A DNA stretch of 6,784 nucleotides from JAXLVB01 sp044228045 (lineage in GTDB: Bacteria; Bacteroidota; Bacteroidia; Cytophagales; Spirosomataceae): positions 1 through 6,784 of the forward strand of contig JBGAVQ010000300.1 in the NCBI GenBank assembly GCA_044228045.1, read 5' to 3'. A program made the position numbers and the translations under genes. The notes below the pieces were generated by a model. That model saw only the letters and a list, made by a program, of their open reading frames with translations. It did not search any database and had not been told where the DNA came from. Shown piece by piece: positions 1-5,761 of this stretch. The stretch's first letter is position 1, and every line of letters begins with the position of its first letter.

Positions 1-214
1 GCAGTTCCCATTTTCCATCATCTGAGGTGGTTGTTTTATATTTCTTTTTATTGAAACTGAGTTCTATTTTCTCCTTTGGCGAAGCCCATCCCCAGATTTT
101 GATGGGTTGGTCTCGTTGCAACACCATATTGTCTGCAATCAGTCTGGGCAAACGGATTTGGGCGTGCGCTTGGAGGGTAATTATCGCACAAAAAAGGATT
201 ATTTTTTGCTTCAT
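1..214 (-). CDS. SASA-type carbohydrate acetylesterase (sialate O-acetylesterase-like), N-terminal fragment
   Basis: The ATG is at 214-212 and the frame stays open for 71 codons to the window edge, so only the N-terminus is present. Residues 1-18 form a signal peptide: a basic start (MKQK), a hydrophobic core (IILFCAII) and an AHA|Q cleavage site. The mature start, IRLPRLIADNMVLQRDQPIK followed by IWGWASP and a DGKW motif near residues 66-69, is the typical opening beta-sandwich of the sialate O-acetylesterase/SASA family of SGNH esterases. Members found in xylan loci are generally thought to remove acetyl groups from xylan or its oligosaccharides, and that role is inferred here from the neighbours. 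The catalytic Ser and Asp-His would lie outside the window and cannot be checked. It is the last gene visible in the run, 96 bp after the CotH-family gene, with a palindrome pair in the gap. The family call is firm and the exact substrate is not. Confidence 0.85.
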   Translation of the reverse strand, partial: MKQKIILFCAIITLQAHAQIRLPRLIADNMVLQRDQPIKIWGWASPKEKIELSFNKKKYKTTTSDDGKWEL

Positions 215-310
215 AACTATATTTCAATTTCGAGTCAGACCTGCGGTCAGACTAATTTATTTTTGAGTCGAATCTATGATTAGACTACTCTAAATCAACC
301 ACTTACTATT
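215..310. repeat. Palindrome pair A between the CotH and esterase genes
   Basis: Two 21-nt imperfect palindromes lie at 233-253 and 266-286. The first has GTCAGAC at 234-240 and 246-252. It folds as 4 bp, an A·A mismatch (237/249), 4 bp and a TGC loop (242-244). The second has a quite different sequence but the same fold: A266-T286 to C269-G283, a G270·A282 mismatch, A271-T281 to C274-G278, and loop TAT. Keeping the pairing while the bases change points to a conserved structure. Both arms have the purine-purine mismatch on the plus strand, so the two sit in the same orientation, unlike pairs B and C. No Bacteroidota promoter motif was found in this gap. Confidence 0.75.
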
Positions 311-1654
311 TCAAAAGGCAAGGGCAGCTTGATACCTTTCATTGATGTATTTCTCCAAAGCTGCTATGGCTGCTTCAAAACTCTGAGGACTTCTTAGATG
401 GCTGTACGGTGGTGCTTCTACGCCTGTTCCTGTAAAATAGGGTTGTAAAATCGCTTTATGTTTTTGGATATAAGCCCCCATCGTGGTGGGGTTAAAATCT
501 TTCTGAATAAACTCTTTTACCGCTGATTTGTAATAGGCAAAATACGCTGGATCATCTACAATATACCTTATCAAAGGCCACTGATTGGTTACTTCTTTCA
601 TGTCCATCGTTAATGCAAACCTCGAATTGTTTGAGCCGCCCCGCATCTGAAAAGAAAGGTTGAGATCATAAGGAATCCAATGCAAGACACCGTCGGTATT
701 GGCTAAGAAAGAATTATGGGCAAGAACTCCGTAAGAATCCCAATTACCAACTGTATTGTTTACGGCTAAATATTTCAGAAATTCTTTGACGTCAAATATG
801 GCTTCCAGCTCTTTCTTCCATCGAGCATTGTCACTCACCCGCAAAGGACTATTGAGGGTAGTTATTAACTGCCTTACATCCGCATAATCGGCCAATGTTT
901 GATTGTTCTGCTTTTCAAATTGATTAGTCAAAAACTGTTGGAAGTTAGACTCTGGCTTATAGACATTACCTACTTTTTTTCCGCTCTGTACCTCAACCAT
1001 GTGTTCTTCAACTGTCTCAATAGCTTGATAAATACCGCAATATTTCTGGCCCTGTCCAAAATCAATAAAAACTTTGTAATAAGCCACTTTGCAGGCCATT
1101 ACACCATTGTTGCGAAAAAGTTGAGTGAGTAGTTTTTCTTTCAAGAAAGAGTCATCGCCATAACTTGGGGCAAACGAAAGTTCTTTAAAACCATAAAACC
1201 GTTGATTTTTAATCTCTGGATTTTGGTCTTCAAATTCATCAAATTTTAACTTAAAAGGTAATTTATAGATACCGCTCCGCCAAGAGCCATTGAGAGAAGC
1301 ATTTCCTTTTAGCCTAAATCCTACCTTACCCCACGTATTTTCACCTTGTTTAACTTCTGCCTGTACAAAAATGGGGTCACCATATACAGCGTCTAAGGGC
1401 ACGCCAACTGGGGGAGTTACGCCTGGGATGGTGGTAGCACTACCAAACTTACGGGCAGTACGCCATTCCATGTCTCTTTGAATTTTATCCCAATTTTCTT
1501 GCCCCACATTGATGGTAATCATTTTGACCTGCTCATCTGGAAAGACCCAAGCATAATCTGGGGTTTTGCTAAACTTTGCTGGGTAAATATCAGGGTCATT
1601 TTTACAACTAATTGTAATCAAAATCAGGAGAAAAAGGGAAAATTTAAAATTCAT
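311..1654 (-). CDS. CotH kinase-like family lipoprotein
   Basis: This is a 447-residue protein. Residues 1-16 are a lipoprotein signal (MNFKFSLFLLILITIS) followed by Cys17 and then KNDPD. The charged residues just after the Cys resemble surface-export signals of Bacteroidota lipoproteins, so an outer-membrane, possibly surface, location is inferred. The body matches the CotH family (named for a Bacillus spore-coat protein with an atypical protein-kinase fold). Visible family features are VGFRLKGNAS (111-120), KLPFKLKFDEF (131-141), FKELSF (156-161), a KEKLLTQLFRNNG segment (172-184), the GIYQAIETVEE stretch (207-217), NWDSYGVLAHN (304-314) and the distal IPYDLNLSF (327-335). Asp306 and Asp330 are candidate active-site residues. 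The ATG directly precedes the lipoprotein signal, which fixes the start. It lies between the xylanase and the esterase genes on the same strand, suggesting co-expression, but its substrate in a xylan locus is unknown. A structural or binding role without kinase activity is possible. Confidence 0.85.
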   Translation of the reverse strand: MNFKFSLFLLILITISCKNDPDIYPAKFSKTPDYAWVFPDEQVKMITINVGQENWDKIQRDMEWRTARKFGSATTIPGVTPPVGVPLDAVYGDPIFVQAEVKQGENTWGKVGFRLKGNASLNGSWRSGIYKLPFKLKFDEFEDQNPEIKNQRFYGFKELSFAPSYGDDSFLKEKLLTQLFRNNGVMACKVAYYKVFIDFGQGQKYCGIYQAIETVEEHMVEVQSGKKVGNVYKPESNFQQFLTNQFEKQNNQTLADYADVRQLITTLNSPLRVSDNARWKKELEAIFDVKEFLKYLAVNNTVGNWDSYGVLAHNSFLANTDGVLHWIPYDLNLSFQMRGGSNNSRFALTMDMKEVTNQWPLIRYIVDDPAYFAYYKSAVKEFIQKDFNPTTMGAYIQKHKAILQPYFTGTGVEAPPYSHLRSPQSFEAAIAALEKYINERYQAALAF

Positions 1655-1736
1655 ATCAAATTTGGTTTGAATAGTCTGACTATAGGTCTGACTTGTAAAA
1701 AAATACGCTATTTCAAGTCAGACCTGCGTCTATTTA
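1655..1736. repeat. Palindrome pair B between the GH10 and CotH genes
   Basis: The left element, 1673-1693, has GTCTGAC at 1674-1680 and 1686-1692. It folds as 4 bp, a T1677·T1689 mismatch, three Watson-Crick pairs plus a T·G closing pair, and loop ATA (1682-1684). The right element starts with AGTCAGACCTGCG at 1716-1728, identical to the start of the first palindrome of pair A, but its second arm is degraded (TCTATTTA instead of GTCAGACT). It now supports only a short AGAC/GTCT stem. The degraded arm runs into the TAA stop codon of the GH10 gene (1736-1734). The two elements face each other in inverted orientation. Confidence 0.75.
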
Positions 1737-2876
1737 TTTTGACTTTTGAGGCACTTTCAAAACCGCATCAAAAGCGGGTTTGGGCTGTTTGTTTCTATCC
1801 CAAAGCAAAGGGTAATTGGTACGATTCGGAATCGGATAACCATTTTTCCACGACATCCCATCGTGGATACCCCACATAGTCACACGGTCTATTTTATCTC
1901 TTTTGCGGTAAAAAATACCAAAAAGTTCGGCGTATCTATCTGCCAGTGCTTTCTGCACCGAATCAGGCAAGCCGTTGGGATAGGGATCTAAAAACGTTTT
2001 AAATTCTTCGTTTTGAAACTGTTTGTCGCTCATGCCTTGCCCGATGATTTGTCCTTCTTTGGTCAATGGCAGCACGTCCACGTCCAATTCGGTAATCATT
2101 ACTTTCAGTCCCAGTGCGGCATAGGCATCAATCGCCGCTTCGATGTATTCGGTCTTAGGAAAATTCAGCCCCCAATGCCCTTGGATGCCGATTCCGTCAA
2201 TTTTGATTCCTTCTTTTTGCAACATTTTCACCATTCTGACAATGCCGTCACGTTTCGACGGTCGCCAAGCGTTGAAATCATTGTAGTACAATTCAGTATT
2301 GGGAGCATATTGGGCGGCATACTTGAACGATAATTTTACCAATTCGTCGCCATCGCCAATGCCTTTTACCCATGTGGTAGGACGATAGCTTCCGTCGTCG
2401 TCTATGACTTCATTTACAACATCCCAAGCTTGTACTTTGCCCGCATACCTACCCGCTACGGTTTTGATGTGCTCATGCAAACGCTCGGCAACAGCTTCTT
2501 TCGATTTGGGTTTGCCGTTTTCATCCTGAAAAAACCACGCAGGCGTTTGATTGTGCCAAACGAGCGTATGTCCGATGATAAACATATTGTTTTTCTTGCC
2601 AAACTCCACGTACGCATCAGCGGGCTCGTACCTAAAAACCCCAGGTTGAGGATTGATAAGCCCTGCTTTCATGGAGTTTTCGAGGGTGATGGTATTAAAC
2701 TGTTTTACCACAATGTCTTGCGAAGCTTTATCTCGTCCCGAAACGATGGCATCGTTGACAGCAACGCCCATTTTAAACGCCTCTTTGTAGGCTTCTTTGA
2801 GGGTAAGTTGGGCCACGGAAAAAGTGTTTTTTAACACCAACAAGCTACCAATAAGGCATATATTTAAGGTTTTCAT
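1734..2876 (-). CDS. GH10 endo-beta-1,4-xylanase, exported
   Basis: This is a 380-residue, single-domain glycoside hydrolase family 10 enzyme that cleaves internal beta-1,4 bonds of the xylan backbone with retention. Residues 1-23 are a signal peptide ending SVAQ|LTL, so the enzyme is periplasmic or secreted. The TIM barrel fills the rest. Visible GH10 landmarks are the early ENSMK (66-70), GHTLVWHNQTPAW (102-114), the acid/base Glu156 in WDVVNEVIDD, YYNDFN (197-202), GIGIQGHW (228-235), the nucleophile Glu263 in MITELDVDVLP, and MWGIHDGMSWKN (334-345) with its conserved tryptophans. There is no carbohydrate-binding module, and the length is normal for a bare GH10 domain. The ATG at 2876 is chosen because it begins the signal peptide. 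It follows the GH51 stop by 20 nt, so cotranscription is very likely. Its TAA stop lies within the degraded arm of palindrome pair B. Confidence 0.96.
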   Translation of the reverse strand: MKTLNICLIGSLLVLKNTFSVAQLTLKEAYKEAFKMGVAVNDAIVSGRDKASQDIVVKQFNTITLENSMKAGLINPQPGVFRYEPADAYVEFGKKNNMFIIGHTLVWHNQTPAWFFQDENGKPKSKEAVAERLHEHIKTVAGRYAGKVQAWDVVNEVIDDDGSYRPTTWVKGIGDGDELVKLSFKYAAQYAPNTELYYNDFNAWRPSKRDGIVRMVKMLQKEGIKIDGIGIQGHWGLNFPKTEYIEAAIDAYAALGLKVMITELDVDVLPLTKEGQIIGQGMSDKQFQNEEFKTFLDPYPNGLPDSVQKALADRYAELFGIFYRKRDKIDRVTMWGIHDGMSWKNGYPIPNRTNYPLLWDRNKQPKPAFDAVLKVPQKSK

Positions 2877-2896
2877 TTACTGAACCAGTTAGGTTT

Positions 2897-3928
2897 TTAT
2901 CGTAATTCCAACACAACAACTGAGAAAGGAGGAAGGGTAAGTTCAACATTATCACCACTGAGTTTTGCCCCCGAAAAAGCAGTTGGTACTACTCGGTTGG
3001 GGTTATCAAATGTGTTATGGTTCTGAATTTTATCAGAGGTTAGAATTTTACCCGAAATCGTTTTGGCAGTATTGCCCTTCAAATCCAGTTTGATGGTTTT
3101 GGCTTGTTTGGCATCAATATTTACCAATGAAATATGAATAGCCCCGTTTTTATCTTTGGAAGCAGAAGCTGAAACGGCTTTTAATTTTTCGTTACCCAGC
3201 GTGTAATCTTCGGAAATAACTTGGAGCGGCAGCATGGTAGCTTCTTGGTGAACGTTGTACATCTCCATCACGTGATAGGTAGGCGTAAGAATCATTTGGG
3301 CATCTTTGGTCAGAATCACCGCCTGCAATACGTTGATGACCTGCGCTAAATTGGCCATTTTTACTCGCTCACAGTGGTTATTAAAGGTGTTGAGGGTGGC
3401 ACCTGCAATCATAGCATCACGAAGGGTATTTTGTTGGTACAAAAACGCTCCGTTGGTACCAGGCTCTACTTCATACCAGCCGCCCCATTCATCCACAAAC
3501 ATCGCTACCTTTTTTTGAGGATCGTATTTGTCCATGATTTCAGCGTGTTTGGTCACAAGTTCTTCCATCATCAAGGCTTGTTTCATGGTTTTGAAGTAGG
3601 TCTCTTCGTCGAAAGTCGTCGAAGGTCCTTTATTTCCCCAATCAATGACCGAATAATGGTGTACTGCTACCGCATCCAGCATTTTGTGTGGAATGTTTTT
3701 CATCAAGGTTTCAGTCCAATGATAGTCATTGTCGCTTGCGCCAGAAGCTATCCGAAATAGCCCGTCGCTGTTGTTCCAATTGGTCATAAAAGTCGTAAAC
3801 TGACGATAGATATTGGCATAATATTCAGCCGTCATGTTACCACCGCATCCCCACGCTTCGTTGCCGATACCCCAATACTTTACTTTCCACGGCTTGCTTC
3901 TGCCGTTGGCTTGACGCAGGTCTGTCAT
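2897..3928 (-). CDS. GH51 C-terminal fragment (343 residues)
   Basis: The frame is open from an internal ATG at 3928-3926 (Met175 of the intact protein) to the true TAA. It begins MTDLRQANGRSKPWK. Because of the duplication it has its own copy of the acid/base motif (Glu23 here) as well as the nucleophile in MFVDEWGGWYE (Glu147 here). It also has the C-terminal GH51 beta-sandwich, ending TLPPFSVVVLELR. It lacks the signal peptide and the first barrel strands, including the NLRWPGGCFADTYHW segment that lines the active site, so correct folding and activity are doubtful. Translation could only come from reinitiation at the ATGA overlap or from independent internal initiation. No clear Shine-Dalgarno sequence is seen upstream, although Bacteroidota often do without one. 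Confidence 0.7.
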   Translation of the reverse strand: MTDLRQANGRSKPWKVKYWGIGNEAWGCGGNMTAEYYANIYRQFTTFMTNWNNSDGLFRIASGASDNDYHWTETLMKNIPHKMLDAVAVHHYSVIDWGNKGPSTTFDEETYFKTMKQALMMEELVTKHAEIMDKYDPQKKVAMFVDEWGGWYEVEPGTNGAFLYQQNTLRDAMIAGATLNTFNNHCERVKMANLAQVINVLQAVILTKDAQMILTPTYHVMEMYNVHQEATMLPLQVISEDYTLGNEKLKAVSASASKDKNGAIHISLVNIDAKQAKTIKLDLKGNTAKTISGKILTSDKIQNHNTFDNPNRVVPTAFSGAKLSGDNVELTLPPFSVVVLELR

Positions 3929-4091
3929 AGGGCTACTACCGTTGGGGTGCGATTGGCATAATATTCAGCCGTCATGTTACCACCGCATCCCCACGCTTCG
4001 TTGCCGATACCCCAATACTTTACTTTCCACGGCTTGCTTCTGCCGTTGGCTTGACGCAGGTCTGTCATAGGGCTACTACCGTTGGGGTGCG
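3812..4091. repeat. Perfect 140-bp tandem duplication inside the GH51 gene
   Basis: Positions 3812-3951 and 3952-4091 are identical over all 140 bases when read line by line. Both start attggcataat and end gttggggtgcg. The bases just outside differ (3811 t versus 3951 g; 4092 t versus 3952 a), so the boundaries are unambiguous and there is no microhomology at the junction. The unit encodes residues 167-213 of the intact enzyme, which include the acid/base Glu198. Since 140 = 46×3+2, the second copy is read in a different frame and soon reaches a stop. Confidence 0.97.
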
Positions 4092-4590
4092 TAGTATATT
4101 TTACCCAATCGGCCAGTTCTTGCGGCGTCCCACTTCCTACATTACCACTCAGATACGGCTCACATTCAAGCAACTCGCACATATCCAAAAATTCATTCGT
4201 ACCAAAACTGTTGTCTTCTTTGGTATTGCCCCACCAAATGTTGAGCATAGACGGACGTTGGTTTTTTGGACCTACTCCTTCTCGCCAATGGTAAGTATCG
4301 GCAAAACAGCCCCCTGGCCAACGTAGATTGGGAATTTTGAGTTTTTTGAGAGCATCTACTACATCTTTACGAACACCTTTGATGTTGGGAATTTTTGAAT
4401 TTTCACCCACATAAAACCCATCGTAAATACAGCGGCCTAAGTGTTCCGAAAAATGTCCATAGATATGCTTGCTAATGGTGTGTTGGCCACCATTGAGATT
4501 GACCGAAACGGCATTTTGGGCAACTGTAAAATGACCAATTAAGCTGATTATCAGCACTAAGTGTGCTTTTTTGAGTATTGATGTAGTCAT
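3925..4590 (-). CDS. GH51 N-terminal fragment (221 residues)
   Basis: This is the reading frame actually open from the GH51 start codon. It carries the signal peptide, the start of the TIM barrel and the acid/base motif GIGNEAWGCGG (194-204). It is correct GH51 sequence up to Asn213, then shifts at the duplication junction into eight foreign residues (RTPTVVAL) and a TGA. It lacks the nucleophile Glu and most of the barrel, so it is not expected to be catalytic. The start is set by the signal peptide (MTTSILKKAHLVLIISLIG). The TGA (3927-3925) overlaps the ATG of the downstream fragment as ATGA. Confidence 0.8.
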   Translation of the reverse strand: MTTSILKKAHLVLIISLIGHFTVAQNAVSVNLNGGQHTISKHIYGHFSEHLGRCIYDGFYVGENSKIPNIKGVRKDVVDALKKLKIPNLRWPGGCFADTYHWREGVGPKNQRPSMLNIWWGNTKEDNSFGTNEFLDMCELLECEPYLSGNVGSGTPQELADWVKYTTHPNGSSPMTDLRQANGRSKPWKVKYWGIGNEAWGCGGNMTAEYYANRTPTVVAL

Positions 4591-4613
4591 GGTATTTAGT
4601 CAATTAGGGAATC

Positions 4614-5648
4614 TTATTTGTAAGGGTCAATCGTTTGAATTTTGCCATCTGCATCGTAGATAATTTCTGTTACTTTGATGCTGCGCAGGTGCGTTACGCC
4701 TTCTGAAAGGCTCGAATCGTGGTAAAAAAGATACCATTTGCCTTCATATTCACAAATAGAATGGTGAGAAGTCCAGCCTACTACGGGTTCTAAAATTTTG
4801 CCCGCATAAGTGAACGGCCCGTAAGGGTTGTCGCCAATAGCGTAGCATATAAAATGGGTGTCGCCCGTTGAATACGAAAAATAGTACTTTCCATTGTACT
4901 TGTGCATCCACGATGCCTCAAAGAAGCGTCGGTCATTGTCGCCATTGAGGAGAGGATTCCCATTTTCATCCAGTATCACCAAATCTTTGGCTTCATGGGC
5001 AAATTCTAATAAATCATCGGTCATTTTTGCCACTTTGGCACACAGGGCAGGTTCATTATCAGCAGGTAGGTGTGCTACTGGACTTTCGGGTTCTGCGGCA
5101 TTAAATACACCTTCTCGCCAGCGCTGCAACTGTCCGCCCCAAAGCCCTCCAAAATACATATAATAAGAGCCATCATCATCTTTAAAAACAGCGGGGTCTA
5201 TCGAGAAACTCCCTTTAATCGGGTCAGGTTGGGGAATAAAAGGCCCAATTGGAGAAGGACTGGTAGCTACTCCAATTCTGAAAATACCTGCATAATCTTT
5301 GGCAGGGAAAAACAAATAATACTTGCCGTCTTTTTCGTGCGCATCGGGTGCCCACATCTGGCGTTCAGCCCAAGGGACATCGTTTACATGTAAGGCGACG
5401 CCATTATCAACTGCCTCACTCGTGATAGAATCCATCGAAATGACGTGGTAATCTTCCATCGCAAAATGGCTTCCCAAATCGTCGAAAGCCTCGCCTGCAT
5501 CTATGTCATGCGATGGATAAATATAGATTTTGCCGTTGAATACGTGGGCTGAGGGATCCGCAGTATAAATGTGACGCACAAGCGGTTGAGAAATCGCTCG
5601 CTGCTCCAATTCTTCAAAATCAATGTGTGCTATGCTATCTTCGGGCAT
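4614..5648 (-). CDS. GH43 beta-xylosidase / alpha-L-arabinofuranosidase, cytoplasmic
   Basis: This is a 344-residue, single-domain glycoside hydrolase family 43 enzyme with a five-bladed beta-propeller. It acts by inversion on xylo- or arabino-oligosaccharides. The three family catalytic residues are visible: Asp31 (general base) in HIYTADPSAHVF, Asp151 (pKa modulator) in SFSIDPAVFKDDDG, and Glu244 (general acid) in RFFEASWMHKYNGKYYF. The GWTSHHSICEYEGKWYLFYHDSS stretch (291-313) contains the conserved blade-five His. There is no signal peptide: the N-terminus is MPEDSIAHIDFEELEQ, so the protein should stay in the cytoplasm and work on what the upstream symporter imports. The ATG at 5648 is the only good start. 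It gives about 20 residues ahead of the usual SQPLVRHIYTADPS opening. The AT-rich leader has no Shine-Dalgarno sequence. The GH51 start follows its stop after 23 nt. The exact specificity (xylose versus arabinose) cannot be read from sequence. Confidence 0.93.
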   Translation of the reverse strand: MPEDSIAHIDFEELEQRAISQPLVRHIYTADPSAHVFNGKIYIYPSHDIDAGEAFDDLGSHFAMEDYHVISMDSITSEAVDNGVALHVNDVPWAERQMWAPDAHEKDGKYYLFFPAKDYAGIFRIGVATSPSPIGPFIPQPDPIKGSFSIDPAVFKDDDGSYYMYFGGLWGGQLQRWREGVFNAAEPESPVAHLPADNEPALCAKVAKMTDDLLEFAHEAKDLVILDENGNPLLNGDNDRRFFEASWMHKYNGKYYFSYSTGDTHFICYAIGDNPYGPFTYAGKILEPVVGWTSHHSICEYEGKWYLFYHDSSLSEGVTHLRSIKVTEIIYDADGKIQTIDPYK

Positions 5649-5761
5649 TTTTTGATGTTTTTTATTGGTTTACGACAGTTCTTATGGGTAGTCTGACCAT
5701 GAGTCTGACTTGGAAAGACAATGTCTTTTTTTTCGGGTCAGACGTTCCGTCAGACCTTGGG
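5649..5761. repeat. Palindrome pair C between the symporter and GH43 genes
   Basis: The left element, 5690-5710, has GTCTGAC at 5691-5697 and 5703-5709. It folds as 4 bp, a T5694·T5706 mismatch, 3 bp, a C·A closing mismatch and loop ATG. The right element, 5736-5756, has GTCAGAC at 5737-5743 and 5749-5755. It folds as 4 bp, an A5740·A5752 mismatch, 4 bp and loop TTC. They are inverted relative to each other, as in pair B. Between them is a third small inverted repeat, AAAGAC (5714-5719) and GTCTTT (5723-5728), followed by a T run on the plus strand. On the mRNA (minus) strand the structure follows the symporter stop and precedes the GH43 start, so it could act as an intercistronic stability or attenuation element. 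Confidence 0.78.

Larger units (their letters stand above)
2897..4590 (-). pseudogene. GH51 alpha-L-arabinofuranosidase gene, frameshifted by a 140-bp tandem duplication
   Basis: The whole region encodes one family 51 alpha-L-arabinofuranosidase, which removes arabinose side chains from arabinoxylan or its oligosaccharides. The reading frame is broken by an exact 140-bp direct duplication (3812-3951 and 3952-4091). The full span is 1694 nt; without one copy it is 1554 nt, exactly 518 codons including the stop, giving a 517-residue protein of ordinary GH51 length. In that restored numbering there is a signal peptide (1-24, ending FTVA|QNA or one residue later), IYGHFSEHLGRCIYDG (43-58), NLRWPGGCFADTYHWREGVGP (88-108), acid/base Glu198 in GIGNEAWGCGG, nucleophile Glu321 in FVDEWGGWYE, and a C-terminal beta-sandwich ending LPPFSVVVLELR. 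Both halves are otherwise undamaged, so the lesion is recent, reversible, or an assembly error. The export signal is notable because many GH51 enzymes are cytoplasmic. It sits 23 nt after the GH43 gene and 20 nt before the GH10 gene. Confidence 0.9.

Noticed and set aside
27..266. Plus-strand ORF of 79 codons over the esterase start
   Set aside because: It is antisense to a clear SASA N-terminus and runs into palindrome pair A. Its composition matches a shadow frame and no family features are visible.
1655..1733. Internal promoter for the CotH gene
   Set aside because: AT-rich bases such as caaatttg are present, but no TAnnTTTG box with a properly spaced TTTG was found on the minus strand. 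The gap is better explained by the palindrome pair.
1478..1879. Plus-strand ORF of 133 codons across the CotH start and GH10 end
   Set aside because: It spans two real minus-strand genes and the repeat-filled gap between them, with no recognisable domain, signal or start context.
2430..2834. Plus-strand ORF of 134 codons antisense to GH10
   Set aside because: The minus strand has complete GH10 motifs over the same bases, so this open frame is a shadow of its codon usage.
3925..3928. Programmed ribosomal frameshifting as the explanation for the two GH51 frames
   Set aside because: The break is fully explained by the exact 140-bp duplication. A frameshift at the junction would yield a protein with 46-47 repeated residues, and no slippery sequence is evident.
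5714..5733. AAAGAC/GTCTTT inverted repeat followed by a T run, resembling a rho-independent terminator on the plus strand
   Set aside because: No plus-strand gene leads into it and the stem is only six A/T-rich pairs. On the coding (minus) strand the T run becomes an A run before the hairpin, so it would not terminate the operon. It is recorded only as part of palindrome pair C.
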